A stretch of DNA of 64,000 bases from CBDEGK01 sp965237855. GTDB taxonomy: Bacteria; Pseudomonadota; Gammaproteobacteria; Pseudomonadales; Halieaceae. The first letter of the stretch is position 1. Each line of letters starts with the position of its first letter. The translations under genes and the position numbers were made by a program. The notes under the pieces were generated by a model. The model saw nothing but the letters and a program-made list of their open reading frames with translations. It was not told where the DNA came from and searched no databases. Positions 25,336-34,554 of this stretch are shown here, one piece after another. The stretch covers positions 372,001 through 436,000 of the forward strand of contig CBDEGK010000003.1 in the NCBI GenBank assembly GCA_965237855.1, in the 5' to 3' direction.

Positions 25336-27606
25336 TCAATCGAGTGGTGCGTGGATGAAACCAGCCAGCCCTTTTTCTATCATGAACTGCTCCAGTCTCT
25401 GGTGAATAGCCTGAGAAGAGTCCAGTTTCATAACCTCGTTGAACACGCTGTCTGCTTCACTGCGACTCATTGTCCTGACCACCTTCTTGATCTTGCTCAG
25501 GTTGGTGGCGTTCATGGAGAGCGCGTCATAACCCATACTGAGTAGCAGCACCGCCGCCGCGGGGTCACCTGCCAGCTCACCGCAAATGCTCACCTGTTTA
25601 CCCGCCTTGCGGGCAGCTTCAGCCACCGAGTGCAGGGCGCGCAGTACCGCCGGGTGAAAGGCGTGATAGAGATCTGCAACGCGGGGGTTATTGCGATCCA
25701 CCGCCAGTAGATACTGGGTCAGGTCATTGCTGCCCACCGACAGGAAATCTGACCGCTCGGCCAACTCTGTTGCCTGGTATACCGCCGCTGGTACTTCCAC
25801 CATGACACCGATCGGCGGCATGGTCACATCACTGCCCTCGTCGACCACCTCCCGGTAGGCGCGCTTGATAAATTCAACGGCTTCATCCAACTCCGACACA
25901 TTGCTGACCATGGGCAACATAATACGCAGGTTACCCAGGCCTTCACTGGCCTTGATCATGGCGCGGGTCTGCACCAATAGAATCTCCGGGTGATCGAGGG
26001 TTACACGGATACCGCGCCAACCGAGGAAAGGGTTTTCCTCGTCTATGGGAAAATAAGAAAGTGATTTATCGCCGCCGATGTCCAGGGTGCGCATGGTCAC
26101 CGGTTTGGGCGCAAAGGCCTCCAGCTGGCTGCGGTATATCTGGCGCTGCTCCTCCTCGCTGGGAAAGCGCTCGCGCAAGAGGAAGGGAACCTCGGTTCGA
26201 TACAGGCCAACACCCTCGGCACCCTGGTTGAGTGAGCGCGCCACATCCGCCATCAAGCCGGTATTCACCCACAGGGTCAGGCGCTCTCCATCACTGGTTT
26301 CGCATACCTCATCGCGCAGTGATTCCAGGTCGACCGAAAGCGCCTCATCTTCCGCCATCACACTGGCGAAACGTGATCGCAAATTCTCATCGGGGTTGAG
26401 GTAAACCTCACCACAATAGCCATCGATAATGAGCTCGTGGTCCTGTAGCCGGGTGTAGGGCAAGTCCACTGCCCCCATTACGGTAGGCACGCCCATAGCC
26501 CTGGCGAGTATCGCAACATGGGAATTGCCGGAGCCTTTTACCGAAATGAGGCCGGCCAATTTCTCCGGTGCTATTTCTCCGAGTACGGTGGCCGTGAGTT
26601 CCTCCCCCACCAGGATGCAGTTGTCCGGGTAATCCAGTTGCGCTGGATCCGAAGCCTGCAGGTACGCCAATACCCGGGTACCGAGATCTTTCACATCGAC
26701 AGCGCGCTCTCTCAGATAGCTCTGCTCCATGGCCTCGAAGTGCTTGATATGCTCGATCATGACCTGGCTCAGCGCCCCTTGCGCCCACTGCCCGGCCTTG
26801 ATTCGCGCAGCCACTTCAGTGCCTATTGTCGCGTCGTCGAGAATGCGCAGATAAACATCAAACAGCGCATTTTCTTCTGGATTCAGTTTGCCGCTTAACT
26901 GCTCTGCCACTACTTCTATGTCGGCACGCACTGCTATCAACGCTTTTTTAAAGGCCCGCAGCTCGCCGCGGCGGTCATCGGTTTTTCGCTGGGGTACCGC
27001 ATACAAATCTGCCACCGGCGAAACCACCACCGCCCGACCTATTGCTATGCCCGGCGCGCCCGCAACACCCTTGACCTTACTGCTTTCCGGTTGGCCGCTG
27101 TCAAATGCATCTAATCCAATTGAGCCGGTGACACGGGCGTGGGCAATTACACCGCCCAATTGCGCCGACATGGTGACCAGGAACGCTTCTTCGCTCTCAT
27201 CAAAGCGACGCTGTTCTTTTTGCTGAACAATCAGCACCCCCAGCACCTCGCGCTGGTGGATGATAGGTACGCCGAGAAAGGCGTTAAAGGCTTCCTCGCC
27301 GAGTCCTTCAATGTGCTGAAAGCTGGGATGTGAGGTGGCCAATTCCAGATTTAGCGGTTCCTCTCTCTCCGCCACCCGCCCCACCAGGCCTTCGCCGCTG
27401 GCCAAGCTAACCAGGCCGATTTGCTCAGGGTTCAGCCCCTCTGTAGCCTGAAAGACGAAGCGGCCGCTGTGCGGATCACGCATATAGACCGTACAAACCT
27501 CGGTACCCATGGCGTCGCGCACCCGGTGCACGATAATCCCCAGGGCCGCAGCCAGATCCTCGGCGGTATTAACCTCCTGGACAATATTGCGGAGCATCTC
27601 CAGCAT
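25336..27606 (-). CDS. ptsP: Phosphoenolpyruvate-protein phosphotransferase PtsP (EI-Ntr)
   Basis: PtsP takes phosphate from phosphoenolpyruvate and passes it to NPr in the nitrogen-related PTS, a regulatory chain and not a sugar importer. The 756-residue protein has an N-terminal GAF sensor domain (about residues 15-160), then the EI domains: the swivel with active histidine in GSGNSHVAILARAMGVPTVMG, and a C-terminal PEP-utilising barrel ending CGELAGDPAAAVLLLSMGYDALSMN. It is 9 bp downstream of rppH, the usual ptsP partner in gammaproteobacteria. Confidence 0.95.
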   Translation of the reverse strand: MLEMLRNIVQEVNTAEDLAAALGIIVHRVRDAMGTEVCTVYMRDPHSGRFVFQATEGLNPEQIGLVSLASGEGLVGRVAEREEPLNLELATSHPSFQHIEGLGEEAFNAFLGVPIIHQREVLGVLIVQQKEQRRFDESEEAFLVTMSAQLGGVIAHARVTGSIGLDAFDSGQPESSKVKGVAGAPGIAIGRAVVVSPVADLYAVPQRKTDDRRGELRAFKKALIAVRADIEVVAEQLSGKLNPEENALFDVYLRILDDATIGTEVAARIKAGQWAQGALSQVMIEHIKHFEAMEQSYLRERAVDVKDLGTRVLAYLQASDPAQLDYPDNCILVGEELTATVLGEIAPEKLAGLISVKGSGNSHVAILARAMGVPTVMGAVDLPYTRLQDHELIIDGYCGEVYLNPDENLRSRFASVMAEDEALSVDLESLRDEVCETSDGERLTLWVNTGLMADVARSLNQGAEGVGLYRTEVPFLLRERFPSEEEQRQIYRSQLEAFAPKPVTMRTLDIGGDKSLSYFPIDEENPFLGWRGIRVTLDHPEILLVQTRAMIKASEGLGNLRIMLPMVSNVSELDEAVEFIKRAYREVVDEGSDVTMPPIGVMVEVPAAVYQATELAERSDFLSVGSNDLTQYLLAVDRNNPRVADLYHAFHPAVLRALHSVAEAARKAGKQVSICGELAGDPAAAVLLLSMGYDALSMNATNLSKIKKVVRTMSRSEADSVFNEVMKLDSSQAIHQRLEQFMIEKGLAGFIHAPLD

Positions 27607-27615
27607 GGCTTAATC

Positions 27616-28107
27616 CTACGCTCGCGCCGAGGTCATGTTGGCCAGTGGTGTGACCAGTTCTTTTAGCGCGCTGCGATAAACTTCTCGCTTGAAAGAAATC
27701 ACTTGGCTGAGGGGATACCAATAGCTGACCCAGCGCCAGTTATCGAACTCCGGTCTTTCTCCATTGTTGAAACTGACCTCCTGATCGTCGGCCAGCATTC
27801 GCAATAGAAACCATTTCTGCTTTTGGCCAATGCAGACGGGATGTTGTCCTTTGCGAATATAGCGCTTGGGTAGACGGTAGCGCAGCCAACCGCGGGTACT
27901 GGCCACGACAGTAACTTGCTCCGGAGTCAGGCCAACTTCTTCATGCAACTCGCGGTACAGGGCCTGCTCAGGGGATTCCCCGGAGCTGATTCCGCCCTGT
28001 GGAAATTGCCAGGCTTCCTGCCCCACGCGGCGAGCCCATAATAACTGCCCCCGGTCGTTGGCTAGAATGATGCCAACGTTAGGGCGAAAGCCGTCTGCGT
28101 CAATCAC
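27616..28107 (-). CDS. rppH: RNA pyrophosphohydrolase
   Basis: RppH removes pyrophosphate from the 5' end of mRNA, starting decay. The 163-residue protein carries a complete Nudix box, GGISSGESPEQALYRELHEEVGL, and the family N-terminus DADGFRPNVGIILANDRGQLLWARR. The start is GTG at 28107. First gene of rppH-ptsP. Confidence 0.95.
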   Translation of the reverse strand: MIDADGFRPNVGIILANDRGQLLWARRVGQEAWQFPQGGISSGESPEQALYRELHEEVGLTPEQVTVVASTRGWLRYRLPKRYIRKGQHPVCIGQKQKWFLLRMLADDQEVSFNNGERPEFDNWRWVSYWYPLSQVISFKREVYRSALKELVTPLANMTSARA

Positions 28108-28240
28108 TTTGATACCGCTACTTTTTATAGAGACGACCTTCTATTGTTCCACACTTTTCAGCGGCTGGGCAATTTACTGTACGGGTTGGACTGGCTATGC
28201 TGTGCGGCCCCATAAGCTAAGAGGAGGCGCAGAACACGGC

Positions 28241-28897
28241 ATGGCACTGGCAATTTTTGACCTGGATAACACCTTGCTGGGGGGCGACAGCGATCATGCA
28301 TGGGGCGAGTTTGCCTGCGAACATGGCCTGGTGGATAGCACCGAATTTGCGGCCCGCAATGACGCCTTCTTCGAGGACTACCAGGCCGGCCAACTCGATA
28401 TTCACGCCTACCTGCGCCACGCGCTGTCGCCCTTGATCGGCCAGACTGAAGAAACCATCAACAGCTGGCATCGGCAATTCATGCACGAGAAAATCGACGC
28501 CATGATACTGCCAGCGGCCCAGGACCTGGTTGAACAACACAGACAAAGGGGCGATGTATTGCTGGTAATTACCGCCACCAATCGCTATATCGCCGAGCCC
28601 ATTGCGCAGCGTTACGGAATTGAGCATCTTATCGCCAGCGAGGGAGAAATTCTGGACGGGATGTACACGGGTGAAGGTGCCGGGCTGCCCAGCTATGGAG
28701 CCGGTAAAGTGACGCGTCTACGGGCGTGGATGCAACCCCGCGGGCTCGATTTGAATGGCAGTTGTTTCTATAGCGATTCACACAACGACATTCCGCTGCT
28801 GTCCGAAGTGGATCGGGCGGTAGCGGTAGACCCCGATGAAAAACTCAAAGTCCACGCGCACAACCAGGATTGGCCGGTAATCAGTTTGCGGGCATGA
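28241..28897 (+). CDS. HAD-family hydrolase (SerB-like phosphatase)
   Basis: A 218-residue haloacid-dehalogenase-type phosphatase of the IB subfamily. Motif I is IFDLDNTLLGGDS with the nucleophilic aspartate, motif II VLLVITATNRYI, and motif III/IV FYSDSHNDIPLL. This family includes phosphoserine- and histidinol-phosphate phosphatase-like enzymes, so the substrate is open. ATG 28241 is the only sensible start; GAGGAGG lies an unusually long 13 bases upstream. The open frame runs on upstream without homology. The gene is divergent from rppH, as in Pseudomonas, and its 3' end overlaps the convergent methyltransferase gene by 17 bp. Confidence 0.87.
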   Translation: MALAIFDLDNTLLGGDSDHAWGEFACEHGLVDSTEFAARNDAFFEDYQAGQLDIHAYLRHALSPLIGQTEETINSWHRQFMHEKIDAMILPAAQDLVEQHRQRGDVLLVITATNRYIAEPIAQRYGIEHLIASEGEILDGMYTGEGAGLPSYGAGKVTRLRAWMQPRGLDLNGSCFYSDSHNDIPLLSEVDRAVAVDPDEKLKVHAHNQDWPVISLRA

Positions 28898-30080
28898 CCA
28901 GCGAGTAGATGGCCTTCAGGTATTCTGTTTCAGGGATGGCGGGATGAACCGGGTGATCACAACCCTGAAAACCGCTGGCAACTATCCTCACCTCGCGCTG
29001 AGTGCGCACCGCTGCGCCCTGGATGGCCCCCACCAGGTCGCTGTGAGACAGCTGCATCGAACAAGAAGCGGATACCAATAGCCCGTTGGGGGCCAATAAG
29101 CGCATTCCCAGTTCATTGATCCGCCGATAGGCTTTACGGCCCTTACCGAGGTCACGCTTGCGCTGAATAAAGGCAGGCGGATCCAGGATAACCACGTCAA
29201 ACTGCCTGCCGGTATCTACCATCTGCGCCATGACCGCCGTGGCCTGACCCTGGCAGGTGTCGACCCGATCGGCAACCTGGTTGAGCCCGGCATTGATCAT
29301 CACCTGCTCCAGGGCCGGCGCTGAACTATCGATACACGTCACCTCGCCAGCCCCAAAGGCGGCGGTTTGAACCCCCCACCCGCCGATATAGGAATACACG
29401 TCCAGCACCCGCTTGCCGGGCACCCAATCGCGCAGGCGGGCGCGGTTCTCGCGATGGTCGTAGAACCAGCCGGTTTTCTGCCCCGCCACCACAGGCGCCG
29501 AGAAGCGCACGCCGTTTTCCAATAATTCCACGTGCTCGGGCACCTGGCCAAAGACGGTGGACACAGCACTGGGCAAGCCCTGTTCGCGGCGACTGCGACT
29601 GTCCGTGCGCAGCAGAATACCGGTGGGAGCCAGTTCCTCCACTAAAGCTTCTATCAAGGCGTCGGCGTGGCTGTCCATACCCGCCGTGTTTAACTGCAAA
29701 ACCAGCTGCTCACCAAATCGATCCACCACCACACCGGATAGACCATCGCTGTCGCCGTAGACCAATCGATAGAAGGGCTCGCCGTACACCCGTTGCCGCA
29801 ACTCCAGGGCCCGGCTAATGCGCTGGCGGAAATAGCTCGCGTCCAACGTGGCATCGGCATGCCGGGATACCAGCCGCGCACAAATCAGCGATTCCGGCTC
29901 CATGTAGGCCGTGCCCAGTAATTCGCCGCCGGCACCGTGAATGTTTACCAGGGCGCCAGCAACGTACTGCTTGAGTGGAGATTTGTCAGTATCAACTTCA
30001 TTGCTGTAGAGCCAGCAATGGCCGCCGCGCAGACGTCGATCAGCGCCCTTGCGCAACCACAGTTCAGGATTCTTCAGCAC
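28881..30080 (-). CDS. rlmI: RlmI-type class I rRNA methyltransferase
   Basis: A 399-residue methyltransferase, almost the length of E. coli RlmI (23S rRNA m5C1962). A PUA-like N-terminal domain (RRLRGGHCWLYSNEV...) is followed by a SAM-binding fold with KRVLDVYSYIGGWGVQTAAFG, the catalytic region VVILDPPAFIQRK and the cysteine-containing SASCSMQLSH. GTG at 30080 is taken as start, since it gives MLKNPELWLRKGADRRL; the open frame upstream overlaps gcvH and is unrelated. The resulting 17-bp overlap with gcvH suggests coupled expression. No strong ribosome-binding site is seen. Confidence 0.87.
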   Translation of the reverse strand: MLKNPELWLRKGADRRLRGGHCWLYSNEVDTDKSPLKQYVAGALVNIHGAGGELLGTAYMEPESLICARLVSRHADATLDASYFRQRISRALELRQRVYGEPFYRLVYGDSDGLSGVVVDRFGEQLVLQLNTAGMDSHADALIEALVEELAPTGILLRTDSRSRREQGLPSAVSTVFGQVPEHVELLENGVRFSAPVVAGQKTGWFYDHRENRARLRDWVPGKRVLDVYSYIGGWGVQTAAFGAGEVTCIDSSAPALEQVMINAGLNQVADRVDTCQGQATAVMAQMVDTGRQFDVVILDPPAFIQRKRDLGKGRKAYRRINELGMRLLAPNGLLVSASCSMQLSHSDLVGAIQGAAVRTQREVRIVASGFQGCDHPVHPAIPETEYLKAIYSLVMPAN

Positions 30081-30456
30081 ACTGAGCGTCGTAGTCTTCA
30101 GCGCCCAGGAGTTTTTCCAGCTCACTGGTATCTGTCGGTTGTAGTTTGAAAAACCAGCCGTCGGTATAGGGATCAGAATTGACTGTCTCGGGGGCATCTT
30201 CGAGAATTTCGTTGATGGCGATAACCTCGCCGCCCACCGGTGCATAGATATCAGAGGCCGCCTTCACCGATTCAACCACGGCCACTTCATCTGCCGCGGC
30301 CACGCTGGCGCCCACTTCGGGCAGCTCAACAAACACCACGTCTCCCAGCGCATCCTGAGCGTGATCACTGATGCCTACGGTTACCGTGCCATCTTCTTCA
30401 AGGCGCGCCCATTCATGGCTACTGGCGTACTTAAGTTCAGCAGGGGTATGGCTCAT
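30064..30456 (-). CDS. gcvH: Glycine cleavage system H protein
   Basis: GcvH carries the lipoyl arm that shuttles aminomethyl groups in glycine cleavage. The 130-residue length is standard. The lipoylated lysine is in AVVESVKAASDIYAP, and the N-terminus YASSHEWARLEEDGTVTVGISDHAQDALGD is typical. GAGGAA precedes the ATG. gcvT and gcvP are not in the window, so this copy is separated from its partners. Confidence 0.96.
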   Translation of the reverse strand: MSHTPAELKYASSHEWARLEEDGTVTVGISDHAQDALGDVVFVELPEVGASVAAADEVAVVESVKAASDIYAPVGGEVIAINEILEDAPETVNSDPYTDGWFFKLQPTDTSELEKLLGAEDYDAQCAEES

Positions 30457-30539
30457 GAAGGGTGTTCCTCACAGTGACAAAATAGGTGCTTGGGCGAAAT
30501 CTGGCGCACATTTTACCTCGGCGCAGCACAAAAACAATC

Positions 30540-31754
30540 TCAGCGAATGCCCATCGCCCGGCGCATGATTTCCTGTTTGATCGGTCCTGCGCGATTCGCC
30601 AGCCGCATACCGATGCCCCGCAGCACACGCAACGGTAGCGGGCCCTGCCCAAACAACTGCTTGAAACCATCCATAGCCGCCATCATCAACAAATTGTCAC
30701 CTTTGCGCTGGCGCTGATAGCGTTTCAGCAACGCCAGGTCACCCGGGCTGGAGCGGGCTGGCAGCAATTCCTGCGACAGCACCGCAACATCCTGCAGCCC
30801 CAGGTTGATGCCCTGCCCGGCCAGCGGATGGATTGTGTGGGCAGCATCACCTACCAGTGCCAGGCCCGATTGCACATAGTCAATGGCATGCCGCTGCCGC
30901 AGGGGAAATGCCACCCGGGCGGAGCAGGCGCGCAAACTTCCCAGGCGGGATTCAAAGCTCTGTTGCAGCTGGCCCAGGAATTCATCATCTGCCAGGGCCA
31001 CAATGGAATCTATCCCCGCACTATCGATGGACCAGACGATAGAACAATAGTGACGTCCATCGACATCGGGTAGCGGCAGAAAAGCTAGCGGACCAGACCC
31101 CATAAAGCGCTGGTAGGCCGTACTCTCATGGGCCATCTCGGTTTCCACCGTGCACACCAGGGCATGGTGACCATAGTCCCACTCCCGGGTCTTGAATTGC
31201 GCCAACTGTCGCAATTTCGACAACGCGCCGTCAGCGCCCACCAGCAGTTTGCAGTCCAGTTGTTGGCCATCCTCCAATAGCAGCGACGGAGAGCCGTCAT
31301 CACGCCGCAAAACATCCTGCAATCGGGCCGGCTGAAACACCCTGACCCGTCCGCGCTCGACTATCTGTGACAACAGGGCGCTGGTTAATACCCGGTTTTC
31401 TATAATGTGACCCAGCCACTCGGCCTGCACCTCGTGAGCACTGAAATCAATTGCGCCGGTGCCCTCGCCATCCCACACCTGCATGGTTTGATAGGGACAC
31501 ACCCGCTGTTCCAATATCCTGTCCCAGGCACCCAGGCGGGTTAAAAAATGCTGTGACGCCGGTGTAATAGCGCTGACCCGACTATCGAAACTGTCAACGC
31601 CGGTGCCATCGTTGCTCACCTGTAGTTGCAAAGGCTTGAGCTGCAGGGGGTTGGCCTCAACCAGCGCTACCCGGTAATCGCTGTCCTGCAGGGCAGAGGC
31701 CAGGGCTCCACCGGCAATACCCGCGCCAACAATGACAATGTCGAATTCAGCCAT
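30540..31754 (-). CDS. ubiI: UbiH/UbiF/VisC-family FAD hydroxylase, probably UbiI
   Basis: A 404-residue flavin mono-oxygenase of ubiquinone biosynthesis. Motifs are the FAD-binding DIVIVGAGIAGGALASAL, the DG motif LLVGADGALSKLRQL, and LVGDAAHTIHPLAGQGINLGLQD. Its position directly after ubiH is that of visC/ubiI in E. coli, where the enzyme hydroxylates carbon 5 of the ring; UbiF-like specificity cannot be excluded. The start ATG 31754 overlaps the ubiH stop by 8 bp. Confidence 0.87.
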   Translation of the reverse strand: MAEFDIVIVGAGIAGGALASALQDSDYRVALVEANPLQLKPLQLQVSNDGTGVDSFDSRVSAITPASQHFLTRLGAWDRILEQRVCPYQTMQVWDGEGTGAIDFSAHEVQAEWLGHIIENRVLTSALLSQIVERGRVRVFQPARLQDVLRRDDGSPSLLLEDGQQLDCKLLVGADGALSKLRQLAQFKTREWDYGHHALVCTVETEMAHESTAYQRFMGSGPLAFLPLPDVDGRHYCSIVWSIDSAGIDSIVALADDEFLGQLQQSFESRLGSLRACSARVAFPLRQRHAIDYVQSGLALVGDAAHTIHPLAGQGINLGLQDVAVLSQELLPARSSPGDLALLKRYQRQRKGDNLLMMAAMDGFKQLFGQGPLPLRVLRGIGMRLANRAGPIKQEIMRRAMGIR

Positions 31755-33000
31755 GCTCAGCCCTGCCCAGTGCGGCGACCCCAGCGGCCTGGTACACAAA
31801 CTGCCGCTTCAGACCAGGGCTGAGATCGAGCGCAAATAATCCTATGTCGCGCAATCTTGCCAGCGCTGAATCGGAATGGCTGAACAGGCCTGGCAGCTGG
31901 TCGCTGAAGTTCACAGTCCGCTCCTGGTCGCGCCGCTGTCGCTCGATGTATCGCTGTAAAACTGCCAGCTCACCGAGGGCTTCATCCCGCCGTTGGGCTT
32001 CGGCGAGAATCTCCCCCAGCGCCGCGCAGTCGCGCAGGGCCAGGTTGAATCCCTGCCCGGCAACCGGGTGTAAAGAGTGGGCCGCATTGCCCAGCAACAC
32101 CAGGTTCTGGCGCACCTGCTCTTGTGCCTGAACCAAGGCCAGCGGATAACTGGAACGCGCCCCGGCTTTACGCAGGCGACCCAACCGGTAGCCGAAGCGA
32201 TCCTGCAGGCGCTTCAGAAATGCCGCTTCCTCACTCTCAACCAACTCTGCTGCCTGTTGCTCTGGCAAGGTCCACACCAGTGCACTGCGGTGACTGCCCT
32301 CCTCGTCGTCGAGAAGCGGCAGCATTGCCAGCGGTCCACAGTCGGTAAACCGTTCGAAAGCCCGGCCGTGGTGTGATGTGTCGTGGGCCACATTGGCGAT
32401 AAGCGCGTGCTGCCCATAGGCACGCCGCACTGATTCTATCCCCAGCGACTGGCGCAAGCTGGAATCTGCACCGTCAGCCACCACCAAAAGCCGGGTGCAG
32501 ATACGGTCCCCATCTTCCAGCTGCAAGCGGTAACCATTGGCAGCTGAATCCACCTGTTGAACTCGAGCCGGGCTGCGCATCTGCACACGGTCTTGCCGGT
32601 AAAGAGCCTGGATCAGGGCGGTTCCCAACCAGGCATTTTCCACCACGTAGCCGAGCGCCGGCCACTGGTAGTGGCTTGCCTCCAGCAGCGTACTGCCAAA
32701 GCGACCCCGCTCTGAGACATGTATCTGCTCTATCGGGCAGGCCCGTTGCGCCAGCTGCGACCACACATTGAGCCCGCCGTAGAGCTGGAAACTGCTGTAT
32801 GAAAGTGCCGTTGAGCGTGCATCAAAAGAAGGTGAGTAAGTGCTTCCATACCCCTCATCCCTTTTTGGCAGTGGAAAGCTTTCGAGCAAGAGGATTCGGG
32901 TAGAGGGCTGAAGTCGCTCTCCCAGCAGTAAGCCGAGGCTGACGCCGACCATGCCGCCGCCGACAATGGCGATGTCCCAGTCCATTGTCGACGCGCTCAC
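31747..33000 (-). CDS. ubiH: 2-octaprenyl-6-methoxyphenol hydroxylase
   Basis: A 417-residue FAD mono-oxygenase of ubiquinone biosynthesis. DIAIVGGGMVGVSLGLLLGE binds FAD, SFDARSTALSYSS is the UbiH-type arginine block, and LLGNAAHSLHPVAGQGFNLALRD closes the FAD site. The likely start is GTG 33000, which overlaps the ygfB stop as GTGA; ATG 32985 is the alternative. In E. coli and Pseudomonas pepP lies between ygfB and ubiH; here it is absent and the two genes overlap directly. Confidence 0.9.
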   Translation of the reverse strand: MSASTMDWDIAIVGGGMVGVSLGLLLGERLQPSTRILLLESFPLPKRDEGYGSTYSPSFDARSTALSYSSFQLYGGLNVWSQLAQRACPIEQIHVSERGRFGSTLLEASHYQWPALGYVVENAWLGTALIQALYRQDRVQMRSPARVQQVDSAANGYRLQLEDGDRICTRLLVVADGADSSLRQSLGIESVRRAYGQHALIANVAHDTSHHGRAFERFTDCGPLAMLPLLDDEEGSHRSALVWTLPEQQAAELVESEEAAFLKRLQDRFGYRLGRLRKAGARSSYPLALVQAQEQVRQNLVLLGNAAHSLHPVAGQGFNLALRDCAALGEILAEAQRRDEALGELAVLQRYIERQRRDQERTVNFSDQLPGLFSHSDSALARLRDIGLFALDLSPGLKRQFVYQAAGVAALGRAEHG

Positions 33001-33569
33001 CGGTCGCCTTCGCCAATTTTTACCAACGCGTCCATATACAGATTCAGCGTGGCAAAGCGCAGGTATTCGCTCAGTTCGAACAGGTCATGTTCCGAGGTCT
33101 CTTCGTCCTCGTTCAGGTCCAGCTCTGCACTTGCTATCGCCGCCATATCCCGCAGCACTTCGCTGACTTCCTCCGCCAGGGTATCGGCCCCCGGCTCTTT
33201 CACGGCAAAGGCGTAGCCGGCCAGAAACCCGCGGCACCATTCAGACAGGGCTTCCACACGCAAAGGCAGATCTACCTCGTCATCGGGTAAAAACAGGTGA
33301 AATTCAAACTCCTCATCCACCAGCGCGTCCAAGGTGACGAGAACCAGGCGCTCACAGGCTTCCGCCAGCGCCCCGTGCAAATCCGACTCGAGCGCCTGGC
33401 TGAGCCCCGCCAGGCTTGCATCCGCATCCTGGGTTGCGTTGCCCACCAGCGAACCACACAGGGCGCCATGTATTTTCGACGGCGACATCTGCAGTCCCTG
33501 TTCCACCAGGTGATCGGCAAATTCATCAAAATCCAGAGGCTGTTGACCCTCGAAATATTCTTCAATCAT
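32997..33569 (-). CDS. ygfB: UPF0149/YgfB family protein
   Basis: A 190-residue acidic protein of the YecA/YgfB (UPF0149) family. Characteristic blocks are MSPSKIHGALCGSLVG near the N-terminus and LSEWCRGFLAGYAF in the middle. YgfB homologues influence gene expression and beta-lactam resistance in Pseudomonas; the biochemical role is not settled. It is the first gene of ygfB-ubiH-ubiI and is divergent from the zapA region, as in other gammaproteobacteria. Confidence 0.9.
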   Translation of the reverse strand: MIEEYFEGQQPLDFDEFADHLVEQGLQMSPSKIHGALCGSLVGNATQDADASLAGLSQALESDLHGALAEACERLVLVTLDALVDEEFEFHLFLPDDEVDLPLRVEALSEWCRGFLAGYAFAVKEPGADTLAEEVSEVLRDMAAIASAELDLNEDEETSEHDLFELSEYLRFATLNLYMDALVKIGEGDR

Positions 33570-33679
33570 TGTCGGCTACTCCGGGCACGGTGGCTCGCTT
33601 TGTCGAATACTGGCGGCAACTCTTACTATCATTTATTGAAATCTTCAGCAGGTTATTGAAATACATAGAATTTTCTTCG

Positions 33680-33708
33680 TTGACCTGTTCCAATATGAGC
33701 ACTATAGT
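33680..33708 (+). promoter_or_regulatory. Sigma-70 promoter of the zapA operon
   Basis: TTGACC (33680-33685) and TATAGT (33703-33708) are separated by exactly 17 bases, upstream of the small coiled-coil gene at 33742. Confidence 0.75.
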
Positions 33709-33741
33709 AAAGGCACCCACAATGCGTATAAAGTCGAGCCG

Positions 33742-33951
33742 ATGCCAGAAACTCAGTTCAAAGCTCTCGAGCAAAAGATAGACGACCTGATCAACCTCTG
33801 CGCAGACCTCAATCGAGAAAACGTGGAACTCAAGGCCGACGTTTCCGGTTGGCACCATGAGCGACAGCAACTGGTACAACGCAATGAGCTGGCCAGGACC
33901 AAAGTGGAGGCGATGATAAGCCGCCTCAAGGCAATGGAGCAAGACCAGTGA
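33742..33951 (+). CDS. Small coiled-coil protein, TIGR02449 family
   Basis: A 69-residue protein that is almost entirely a heptad-containing coiled coil (FKALEQKIDDLINLCADLNRENVELKA...). It matches the short ZapB-like proteins (TIGR02449) encoded directly before zapA in many gammaproteobacteria, and so is probably a cell-division accessory factor. Its stop overlaps the GTG start of zapA. Confidence 0.85.
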   Translation: MPETQFKALEQKIDDLINLCADLNRENVELKADVSGWHHERQQLVQRNELARTKVEAMISRLKAMEQDQ

Positions 33952-34268
33952 GCAAGGTACACACGGTAACGGTGAATATCCTCGACAAGGACTATCAGGT
34001 GTCCTGCCCTTCCGATCAGGAGGCAGAGCTGATCGTATCCGCGTCGTACCTGGACAAGCAAATGCGCTCTATCAGGGAGAATGGCAAGGTTATTGGCCTC
34101 GAGCGTATAGCCGTGATGGCGGCTTTGAATATCAGTCATGAATTGCTGCAGGCCTCAGAACAGAACGAGCCGCTACCACAAGGAGACGTGGCGCCCTCCG
34201 CGGTAGATAGCCTGGCACGTAAAATCGACGAAGCCCTCTATTCTCTACGGCAACTGGAGATCAGTTAG
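33948..34268 (+). CDS. zapA: Cell division protein ZapA
   Basis: ZapA binds and bundles FtsZ filaments at midcell. The 106-residue protein has the N-terminal ZapA domain (VTVNILDKDYQVSCPSDQEAELIVSASYLDKQM) and the GLERIAVMAALNISHELL helix. It starts with GTG overlapping the upstream stop (GTGA). The following 6S RNA and fau complete the conserved zapA-ssrS-fau arrangement. Confidence 0.94.
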   Translation: MSKVHTVTVNILDKDYQVSCPSDQEAELIVSASYLDKQMRSIRENGKVIGLERIAVMAALNISHELLQASEQNEPLPQGDVAPSAVDSLARKIDEALYSLRQLEIS

Positions 34269-34296
34269 CCGCACCCCGTGTTCTCCGCTATACTGC

Positions 34297-34476
34297 GATT
34301 GGATACCTGGTGTATTTGCCAGATGGTTAGTTCTCTACCCGATAATAGTTAATCAGGGGGTTACTCGTTGTTGATGATGTGCATGTCCGTTCCGCGGGAA
34401 GCCTAATTCAGCACAGTCACCACCGCCTTGGACCGTCGGGTTCAAGGGCCATATCATCAGCGGTACTTTGGGGATC
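34297..34476 (+). ncRNA. ssrS: 6S RNA
   Basis: The zapA-fau interval holds a sequence that lines up by eye with gammaproteobacterial 6S RNA: GCATGTCCGTTCC with GGGAAGCCT (E. coli has GCATGCTCGGTCCG and GAAGCCTT), then GGGTTCAAGGGCCA in the 3' arm and complementary ends GGATACC / GGGGATCC closing the long hairpin. A TATACT element at 34289-34294 sits just upstream as a likely -10. 6S RNA binds sigma-70 RNA polymerase holoenzyme in stationary phase. Both ends are approximate. Confidence 0.82.
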
Positions 34477-34554
34477 CGTTTTCTTTTTATAAAACCGCTC
34501 ACTATTGGACTTCGTAGATATCCTGATGCCGGCGACGTCCAGAACACAGATCCT

